A DNA stretch of 64,000 nucleotides. Source: Primulina eburnea. Its lineage: Eukaryota; Streptophyta; Magnoliopsida; Lamiales; Gesneriaceae. The DNA lies in contig NC_133114.1 in NCBI RefSeq assembly GCF_022965805.1, forward strand, positions 2,316,761 through 2,380,760, given 5' to 3'. The notes beneath the pieces are model-generated. The model searched no databases and was not told where the DNA came from. It saw only the letters and a program-made list of their open reading frames with translations. Below are positions 57,339 to 64,000 of the stretch, in pieces (position 1 is the stretch's first letter; each line of letters begins with the position of its first letter). The position numbers were made by a program, and so were the translations under genes.

Positions 57339-57881
57339 GAAGGCTTCTTCGGATTTGAAACTCGGATTTCAAACCTTCATAAACCTTTACAGCTTGCTTG
57401 GGGACCAGATGGTGGTTGAGTGGTCCTCTTCCCTCTTTGTCTTTTTCTAGATTATTAATCTAGAACTAGTCATTTCTTGAAGTTTTATCTGTCGGCATAT
57501 ATAGTTTATATGCACTTGGATCAGATCAGCTTGAATTTCTTTCCCTGCGTCTTTGAGCTTCTTTTGATATTCTTTAAAATTTTTCAGCTCTTTTCTTGTT
57601 CCCTTAATCATTTTCCTGGAAACTCTAAGATATGCAAAATACATTTGGTTTCCAAGTTTGGTTTAAGTCTGGTGTGATTTACTGGTTCCCATTTGGTCTT
57701 ATTTATAGATTTATTTGGGTCCAGTTTCTCGTCTTTTTATTAGATTTTCCTTATCTTTAAAGATAAGGTATCCAATGTCCTTTGTCATTTTCCACCGATT
57801 ATTGGTGGTCCTTGAATTCCACTCACATGATTTTTCACATGGTGGTCCTTCTTTTCTTGGTGGGATGCTCACATGTTCCTT

Positions 57882-59228
57882 TTAACTTTGTCGAGGAATA
57901 TTTGGCTTTCGGTTTCCTCGAGGAAAACGTGAAGGTGGTCCATCCTCACTTGTACTGGTATCGGTAAGGTGTTTCCGATCAGATCTCGGCTTGAATCCTT
58001 TACCGAATTCTGGTTCCTTCTGGTTTTGGCATTCCAGACAGATCTTTTCTGACCATCTTCCTATGTGTGCCATATTACAGAATTTTCGGCGAGTTTCTTT
58101 ACTAGCTGGCAGCTTGCTGTTCCACAAAAGATTTCTCTTTTTCTCGAATAAATCTTCTGCAAAACTTGTTGTTTTTCCTGTCATGGTATTTAACAGGAAT
58201 GATCCGTTCACTGAATGATTATAATATTTGAACGGAAACTTGACTTTGTCCATCTCAGTGAGACAGACCCATAGACCCCAAGCTCTTCTGGTAGACATAT
58301 CATCTTCAGAAATTGAAGCAACCAGGGGTGTTTCTTCTGTTGGAGGATCCTTGATAAATTTTTGGACATTTGTATTCGGCCTCCTTAGCTTGATGAAATG
58401 AAAGGCTTCATGAGAACCCTTTCCTGCTGGTTCTGGTGCTGCACTAAAGAAGTATAGCTCCAACACATCTCCTCTGGACAAATAATCATTATTTGCCCAA
58501 GTCTCGTGAACAGCTTCCTGGATCCACTTTGGTAAACCTGAGATTTCCGGAAAACTGGGTGATGTTGTATAAACTGAGGCAAGAGCCCCGAATTCATACC
58601 ATGCCTTGACCTCCTTTGGATATGAATTTTGTTTCATCCATACCCTTGGATATTTTCCTGAAACATCAACCCTATTGGTAGCTAGGTTAATGCCAATTCT
58701 TGTTTTTAATTTCTCCCAATTCTGCTGATAGACCTGAAATGGAGAAATTGTTGATTCGTTAATACCAACCTTAGATTTGCCTTTGTCAATACGAGGCCTA
58801 AGGTTGATCTCTCCCTCTTCAATCCCCGAGGTGAAGGGTTGACTTGATGACTCAAGATAAGGATCAGGAGTCTCAATTTTTGTTTTGGCCGACTCATCTG
58901 GTGATGATCCCGACTTAACACTTGTGCAAGGGGTATTTGAATCCCCCGCTACAGGTATAGAGTCCTGTACTCGAAAACTCTCCATCTGTGAAACCAATGG
59001 CTTCTCAATGCCCTGGAGGATAGGCCTTTGCATTACAGACCATAACTGAGTATATGCCTGTAAACAACCTGTAATTCGATCAGAGACAATTCTCTTATCA
59101 GCTTGTTGTAGCCTTCCCGCAATTTCTGCGTTAACGGCCAACTTGTTAAACTCGGTTTGAAGCATTTCAAGGTGTTCCCTCAAATGTCTCTGCATCTTGA
59201 TAATAGCATCAATGTCAATGCTGTCCAT
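57882..59228 (-). CDS. Pararetrovirus TAV-position ORF (448 aa)
   Basis: Last ORF of the viral block, in the place of the translational transactivator/inclusion-body protein of caulimovirids. That protein lets ribosomes re-initiate on the polycistronic viral RNA in the cytoplasm. The start overlaps the end of the RNase H ORF by 14 bases, which fits re-initiation. The protein has a helical N-terminus, a polar Ser/Thr/Pro-rich middle, a compact central region rich in Trp and Phe (residues about 175-330) and a Cys pair near residues 392-412 followed by a basic tail. The frame is uninterrupted. Assignment rests on position, length and general composition. I did not recognise a decisive motif. Confidence 0.6.
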   Translation of the reverse strand: MDSIDIDAIIKMQRHLREHLEMLQTEFNKLAVNAEIAGRLQQADKRIVSDRITGCLQAYTQLWSVMQRPILQGIEKPLVSQMESFRVQDSIPVAGDSNTPCTSVKSGSSPDESAKTKIETPDPYLESSSQPFTSGIEEGEINLRPRIDKGKSKVGINESTISPFQVYQQNWEKLKTRIGINLATNRVDVSGKYPRVWMKQNSYPKEVKAWYEFGALASVYTTSPSFPEISGLPKWIQEAVHETWANNDYLSRGDVLELYFFSAAPEPAGKGSHEAFHFIKLRRPNTNVQKFIKDPPTEETPLVASISEDDMSTRRAWGLWVCLTEMDKVKFPFKYYNHSVNGSFLLNTMTGKTTSFAEDLFEKKRNLLWNSKLPASKETRRKFCNMAHIGRWSEKICLECQNQKEPEFGKGFKPRSDRKHLTDTSTSEDGPPSRFPRGNRKPNIPRQS

Positions 59229-59763
59229 CTCTTGTTAAAAAATCTGCAAGAATATTTTCATGAGATTTAATTATCACAATATCAAAAATATAATTCTGAC
59301 ATAGTGATTGCCATCGTAATAATCTAGCCTTCTCAGGTTTAGACTCAATTCTATTCCTTAAAAAAACTTTAACTTGTGTGTTATCAACTTTCAAAGTGAA
59401 TTTCTTTGCAAGTAGAAATAATGGCCATTTTTCAAAAACCCTCTTTACTGCATAAAATTCCTTTTCGTTGATATGCCATCTTATGGCTTCTGCATCTGAG
59501 AATAACCCACTACAATATCTGCATGGTTGTTCTCCTTCTGGGGTGAGCTTCGTAAGAACTGCTGCCCACCAATGATCACTAGCATCAGTATATAATACCA
59601 GATCATCTTCATCTTGAGGAATAGCCATTTTCGGAAGATTTTTGCAAACCTCCTTTAAATGGATAAGTCCTTTTGTGTGTTCGTCTGTCCATATAAATCT
59701 AGCATCTTTTTTCAATAATGGACTAAACACCTTCCTGTGTTTTGCTAGGTTTTTAATAAACAT
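59215..59763 (-). pseudogene. Pararetrovirus RNase H part of pol (182 aa)
   Basis: Continues pol after a frame break that lies between about 59764 and 59800. It contains the RT connection and an RNase H with a TDAS catalytic start, a WHINEKE box containing the conserved Glu and a late ADFLTR box. The ORF stops at 59215-59217. Because the RT and RNase H halves are in different frames, this copy cannot make a full polymerase as it stands. Confidence 0.85.
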
Positions 59764-59783
59764 CCCAGCAAAATTAACAACTC

Positions 59784-61250
59784 CTAAAAACTTTGAAGTT
59801 GTTTCTTGTCTTTGAGACTTTTTGGAAAATTCTGCACCTTTTCGACTATGTGGTCTTGCAGAATTATTCCTGACTCATCGATTTCAATTCCAAGGAATTC
59901 AATCTTTCTTGTAGCAATGACTGCTTTCTTTTCAGATAAAACCAGTCCTTCTTTCTTGCAAACATTAGAGAAAATCTCCAAATGTTTAACATGTTCATTC
60001 ATATCTTTGGATGCTATTAAAACATCATCAATATAAACAAACATAAACTTAAAATAATCTTTAAAAAGATTATCCATCTTCTTTTGAAATATCTGTGGTG
60101 AATTAGCCAATCCCATTGGTAATACCTCCCAGATATAATGTCCTTGAGGTGTGGAGAAAGCTGTGAATTTCTTGCTTCCTTCCTCCATCCGAATCTGATA
60201 AAATCCGGACTTACAATCAAATTTAGAGAATATCTTTGCATTGCGTATGCAACTAATTAGATGTTCTCTGCTTGGTATAAAATACCCATCAAACTCCAGA
60301 ATTTTATTAATTTCTTGATAATTAATAACCAATCTGGGTTTTCCTCTTTTTATCTCACCATGATTTCTTACCAGAAAACCTGGACTGCTATAAGGTGACC
60401 TACCTGCCTTGATCAAACCAAGGTCCAAATGTTCCTTGATTATTATCTGCATATCCCTTTGATCAATAATGTTCATTGGGATGGGTTTGCATCGGACAAA
60501 TTCATACTCTTTGCCTTCCTTAATTTTAAGGCAAGCCCTGAGTTGATTTCTCTCCCACCATGCCAAGGGATCTTCATTATAATTTTCTCTGATCCTCTTC
60601 TTGACATCTTCCAATGATACCTTAGCTTCAAACTCTACTTCATTTGTATGTAGAGTTATTTTAAGGCATTCTATATCTTCTGGTTGGAGTTCCTTATCTG
60701 CTCTCAACTGAAGCATTGTTTCTCCAAACCGTCTAGAATCCTTCATTTTTGGGTTCAGAAGCTTTCCTGAATCACCACGCTTGCTGCGAAACTGTATTGG
60801 CAATTTTCTGTAAAATGCCTCTCGTAGTCTCTGGACTATGATTTTGTAAGCACATGGTGTTGTGAACACTAATCTTCTAGTCTCATTTTCTTGTGTATAG
60901 GACTTAAACATTTGTAGGAAATTATTTCCTAACAATATGTCAGCCCCTGTATCATGAAAATAAATTGGTGGTGTCTTTACCTTATACCAAGGTGTTTGTC
61001 CAGCACCGCCAATCATAATTTCAGTCATCTTAATCCCTTTACATAAGATTAAGATTCTTTTGGAAAAATCTCTTCCAGCAATCTTTGGTAATTCTTCTTC
61101 CAAATTATTTGGAAAAATCCCTCTTTTTGCTGTGCAGATTCCAGCACCTGAATCAATATAAGCAGCAAAATATTGTGCCTTATACTTTTCATATAACATT
61201 CCTATCGGAATGTATATGGAGAATGGACTTGTGGTCATTGGATTTTCCAC
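59784..61250 (-). pseudogene. Pararetrovirus protease-reverse transcriptase (488 aa)
   Basis: The aspartic protease motif DSGAG lies at residues 33-37. The reverse transcriptase follows, with its active-site YIDD at about 406-409 and flanking RT boxes typical of caulimovirids. The open frame begins with a non-ATG codon at 61250 and the first ATG in frame is at codon 5, so the natural start is uncertain. It ends prematurely before RNase H by a frame break. In the virus family this enzyme copies pregenomic RNA to DNA. Confidence 0.9.
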
Positions 61251-61341
61251 ATTTTATCTTCTGTCATAAACTCTATTCCATACTCTAGACGTTTCCAAGG
61301 TTTGTGTTCCTCGAGAAACTCTAGTCCAAGAATCAGTCGAT

Positions 61342-62469
61342 CTAATTCTTTCCCTGGAATTCTTGAATGTGAACCTCCAATTCCCCAATATTAATCAGTC
61401 CTTGGTAAGTTCCTATCATCGGTTGTTCCAAATAGTATATTGAATTACAAGGAAATTGATTCCTTTGCTTTGTAATGTCAAATACTATTTCTACCTCCTT
61501 CCACCCTTCTGGGCCTCTAAGTTTTCCTATTGTAGAAAAACTTTTCAACTCCTGTTGGGTTTCTATAACTGGCTTTTTATCCCATCTATAGCTTGTAATT
61601 CTATCTCCTTGAAAAGATAGTCTTCTTGACTCCAATCTGAGACTTTGATTCCTTTGTAGAATCGGTTTGTCTTGGATCTGGATATCTGTTTCCTGTATTA
61701 AAGGAAACTCGACTCGTTCTGGATAAATTGCATGTGCAACTTTTCCGAATATCTCTGGTATTTCAATAAACTCGTTTCTAATAAACAATTCAGAATGATG
61801 TGTATTAGATAGAGCATATGAAATTTGATAGGTAATAGAATATGGTCTATTACCTTCTTTCATCAGCCTTTTTTCCTTGAAGTTCTGATGCAATGTCAAG
61901 GCTCGGCTGAAATCTCGATCTGCCAGGTTGTAGGCTATCCTTGGATATATTACTCCTACAATTTTTCCTGCACAGAGATTTCCTGAGATTGTTCCCAGTA
62001 CTGAATCTTGTAGATTCCTCATTCTTTTATCGCATATAGCAATATCAATTGGTAAATCTATCCCTTCTTTGAAAGTAGCCTTTATCATAATTTGGATTAC
62101 TCCGATATGAATCCAGGACATAGTCCTTGCTACTTCTATCTTGAGTTTTTGTAATTCCTCCTTAATTTCTTCGGAAGGAATTAACTGCATCTCCATTCTA
62201 TTTCCTGTAAGTTCCATTGGGATTGCCATTTCCCTTCTAGAAACTTTATAGATTAGATGATGCTTTCTGTTTCTTAGTCCAAGACTTCCTAAGAACTTTT
62301 CTACCTGTCCTGCAGAGAAACCTTGATATCTCTGTAGACTCGGATTTTCTCTCATGATTCTTTGAACCATGTTATGAGATATTGTTGTCTGGCTAAAAAA
62401 CCCAGACAGATCTTCATGTGTTGCGTGTCGAAACACCTCGTCCTCAGTCAGATTCCGATTCTGTTCCAT
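61342..62469 (-). CDS. Pararetrovirus movement protein (375 aa)
   Basis: 30K-superfamily movement protein, which in caulimovirids modifies plasmodesmata for cell-to-cell spread. The assignment follows from the central region, with its conserved hydrophobic strands and a Gly-rich box around residues 160-180, and from the position between capsid and pol. Its start overlaps the capsid-like ORF by 26 bases. The frame is uninterrupted. Confidence 0.75.
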   Translation of the reverse strand: MEQNRNLTEDEVFRHATHEDLSGFFSQTTISHNMVQRIMRENPSLQRYQGFSAGQVEKFLGSLGLRNRKHHLIYKVSRREMAIPMELTGNRMEMQLIPSEEIKEELQKLKIEVARTMSWIHIGVIQIMIKATFKEGIDLPIDIAICDKRMRNLQDSVLGTISGNLCAGKIVGVIYPRIAYNLADRDFSRALTLHQNFKEKRLMKEGNRPYSITYQISYALSNTHHSELFIRNEFIEIPEIFGKVAHAIYPERVEFPLIQETDIQIQDKPILQRNQSLRLESRRLSFQGDRITSYRWDKKPVIETQQELKSFSTIGKLRGPEGWKEVEIVFDITKQRNQFPCNSIYYLEQPMIGTYQGLINIGELEVHIQEFQGKN

Positions 62470-63886
62470 CAGATTCTTCCTGACTTAAGACTTCTTCTTC
62501 TTCATATATACTTTCATCTGAGGCGATGTCCTCAAATCGGTATACTTGAATAAGATCTTGGTAGTAAACTGCTTCTTCTATATCCGGGGTAGGATCAAAG
62601 CGTTTAATATCTCTTTTTTCATTTTCTGGACAGTTGGTCGAGATATGACCTCTTGCTCCACATGTCCAGCAATTACAGTCTTTGAAACTTTCATTGGCCC
62701 TAGTATGAGCCCTTCTGAAAGTTTTCTTGGTAGGTGTTCTTCCTGTGCTTCGAGAGGTACTCGATGCTTGGGATGATATCCTACTTCTTGATGGTCCGCT
62801 TCTTTGTCCAGATTTATAAGATCTGGCTTTCTGTCTAGACCATACGGTTCTTGGTTTCCAAGAACTTCTTCCACTTCGTGCATAAGGATGAGTCCTAAAA
62901 CTTTTTCTTTTATGCTTCTGTGGTTTACTCCCAATAATCGTTGGAAGATCATTTTCCTTACAACACAAAGGAGTTCTTTTGTTGATACCCCTTAGTCGTT
63001 TGTAATTCTTTTGTAATGCTGCCATGTGACACCATTCTGCCAATTTTCCTTTAAGGAAAAAGGCTCTTCTTGCCAACGTATCTGGATTACCAGGTGCATA
63101 TTCCCTTATAAGCATTTCTCTCCAAGGGCTCGGCATTTTTGCGAAGAAAAGCTGCATAGCTATATCTTCTTCGACTCCTGAATTCCATCTATATTTAGTG
63201 AATAACATAATGTATTCATCCACTAAACATATGTCCTGTAATTCAAGACTATACAGAGCTTGAGTGTATTTCTTCTTCTTCTCTGTATCTTGACTGTTGA
63301 AATAGTCTACCCCTATAAAATGTGCTTTAAATAGGGTAGCCATTTTTCCAGCGATCTCACTAAGAGATTCTCCAACTAGGACTGACTCTTTCATGTCTGA
63401 TGAAGTCATGTCCCAAGCAATTTTTACTGATCCCATAAGACTCATTTCCAAAAGTTTAATGAATCCTTCTTTGTTGAGATCGAGTGTTCCTGCTGCAATT
63501 CTCATAGCAGATGTCCAATCATCTATGAGATCTTCTCTGTTTTTGAAGTCTAATACATCAAGGTTAAGCATAACCCCGTAAGGATGTATAGGATCTAAAA
63601 CAGTTTTCCCATAGGGTGTTTGGTGCAAAGGAATTTGAGTTCTCCTTGCCTTTGTTCCTGCTGGGTGTGATCCTCCACCAGTATGGAAATCAGATTGAGA
63701 TTCTCTCATGTTTACATTTCGAGATCCCACACTTTCCCTTGGTGGTTCTTGAGAAGATGACCATGTTATAGCAGGTTGTGTTTCACCTACTGCTGTGTTC
63801 ATCTTTAGATCTACTACTTTGAGATTTGCGAAAGATTCTGCAAGCTCTTGTAGATCCTCTAAACCAATCCTTTCTAAAGTTGTCAT
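62444..63886 (-). CDS. Pararetrovirus capsid-like protein (480 aa)
   Basis: The protein has a folded N-terminal/central part resembling retroviral-type capsid domains (residues about 90-280), a strongly basic Arg/Ser/Lys-rich stretch (about 315-400), one zinc knuckle C-x2-C-x4-H-x4-C at about 406-419 and an acidic Glu/Ser/Asp-rich C-terminus. This combination is characteristic of caulimovirid coat proteins. The ATG overlaps the stop of the ORF upstream by one base. The frame is uninterrupted. Confidence 0.8.
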   Translation of the reverse strand: MTTLERIGLEDLQELAESFANLKVVDLKMNTAVGETQPAITWSSSQEPPRESVGSRNVNMRESQSDFHTGGGSHPAGTKARRTQIPLHQTPYGKTVLDPIHPYGVMLNLDVLDFKNREDLIDDWTSAMRIAAGTLDLNKEGFIKLLEMSLMGSVKIAWDMTSSDMKESVLVGESLSEIAGKMATLFKAHFIGVDYFNSQDTEKKKKYTQALYSLELQDICLVDEYIMLFTKYRWNSGVEEDIAMQLFFAKMPSPWREMLIREYAPGNPDTLARRAFFLKGKLAEWCHMAALQKNYKRLRGINKRTPLCCKENDLPTIIGSKPQKHKRKSFRTHPYARSGRSSWKPRTVWSRQKARSYKSGQRSGPSRSRISSQASSTSRSTGRTPTKKTFRRAHTRANESFKDCNCWTCGARGHISTNCPENEKRDIKRFDPTPDIEEAVYYQDLIQVYRFEDIASDESIYEEEEVLSQEESDGTESESD

Positions 63887-64000
63887 CAGATAAATTTCTT
63901 TTCTGAAACAGACTTGATTAGATTGATCATCTTTTCTTCTTCAGTTAATGGTTTTGACACCACTCTGGCCTTCCCTTGTTGATGTAACAAAGGTTCAGTA
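63886..64000 (-). CDS. 3' end of a further pararetrovirus ORF, cut by the window edge
   Basis: An open frame enters from the right edge and ends at TGA 63886-63888, overlapping the ATG of the capsid-like ORF by one base (TGATG arrangement). About 37 residues are visible, polar and Lys/Glu-rich. The identity cannot be told. Confidence 0.5.
   Translation of the reverse strand, partial: TEPLLHQQGKARVVSKPLTEEEKMINLIKSVSEKKFI

Larger units (their letters stand above)
57100..64000 (-). other. Endogenous pararetrovirus (Caulimoviridae), partial, running off the right edge
   Basis: Minus-strand ORFs in the order: partial ORF (>63886), capsid-like, movement protein, protease-RT, RNase H, TAV-position ORF, followed by a TATA box and a poly(A) signal. 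There are no LTRs. Short overlaps between ORFs, a 30K-type movement protein and the pol layout identify a caulimovirid and not a retrotransposon. Capsid and movement functions on separate ORFs ahead of pol, with a TAV-like ORF last, is closest in layout to cavemoviruses/solendoviruses. This placement is a judgement from gene order. The pol frame is broken between RT and RNase H. The other ORFs are long and open. Confidence 0.85.

Noticed and set aside
62578..62952. 124-codon frame overlapping the capsid-like ORF in another register
   Set aside because: A shadow of the basic, low-complexity region of the capsid-like ORF. The zinc knuckle is in the main frame.

Overview
The window is nuclear DNA of a flowering plant, most likely a eudicot. 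The evidence is GT-AG spliced host genes of plant families (RIBA with a plastid leader, an ATL RING-H2 ligase, a 2-oxoglutarate-dependent dioxygenase), many small inverted-repeat elements, plant Ty1/Copia and Ty3/Gypsy lineages (Tork-like, Athila, Tekay-like) and an endogenous plant pararetrovirus. An asterid (perhaps Lamiales) origin is only an impression from the style of the repeats.

Region 1 (1-18.8 kb) is the gene-bearing part. It holds RIBA (+, six visible exons, 5' end outside the window), a five-exon gene for a small plant-specific protein (-, 4521-6244, not visible as one open frame and carrying a one-base frameshift), an intronless ATL-type RING-H2 E3 ligase gene (+, one-base frameshift) and a four-exon 2-ODD gene (+, intact, TATA box 62 bp before the ATG). 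Between them lie a hAT-type MITE with TSD (7064-7248), a larger inverted-repeat element with TSD (9120-9779), remnants of a Copia gag, a complete 588-bp TRIM with TSD (12427-13014), a 35-base poly-C tract and four copies of one dispersed MITE-like family.

Region 2 (18.85-29.4 kb): the 3' LTR of a minus-strand retroelement is split by a 7142-bp tandem array. The array is four 1505-bp LTRs alternating with three 374-bp internal regions, looks identical from unit to unit, and is flanked as a whole by one 5-bp TSD. Each internal region is PBS + gag start + PPT with everything else deleted. To the right lie a coiled-coil ORF, a further LTR-like end and a decayed plus-strand Copia gag.

Region 3 (29.7-52.8 kb) is a nest. 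A minus-strand Copia (Tork-like) of about 5.0 kb with 455-bp LTRs was split twice: by a minus-strand Athila of 10.9 kb (30227-41124, TSD CAAAC) next to its 3' LTR, and by a plus-strand Tekay-like chromovirus of 7.1 kb (43014-50149, TSD AGTAG) in its integrase-RT region. All three TSDs can be read. The Athila has lost its integrase core. The Tekay-like element is broken only by a one-base slip in an A run.

Region 4 (52.8-64 kb): an inverted-repeat element with perfect 8-bp TSD (53001-53689), a fragment related to the 2-ODD upstream region, a solo LTR (54648-56438), then a minus-strand endogenous caulimovirid running off the right edge (capsid-like, movement, protease-RT, RNase H and TAV-position ORFs, plus a TATA box and a poly(A) signal).

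The most striking theme is that unrelated LTR families here carry arrays of near-perfect GC-rich palindromes. One hairpin module is shared by the Athila LTRs, the Athila interior and the unrelated solo LTR. A second, TTCGGA/TCCGAA type, is shared by the tandem array and the Tekay-like element.
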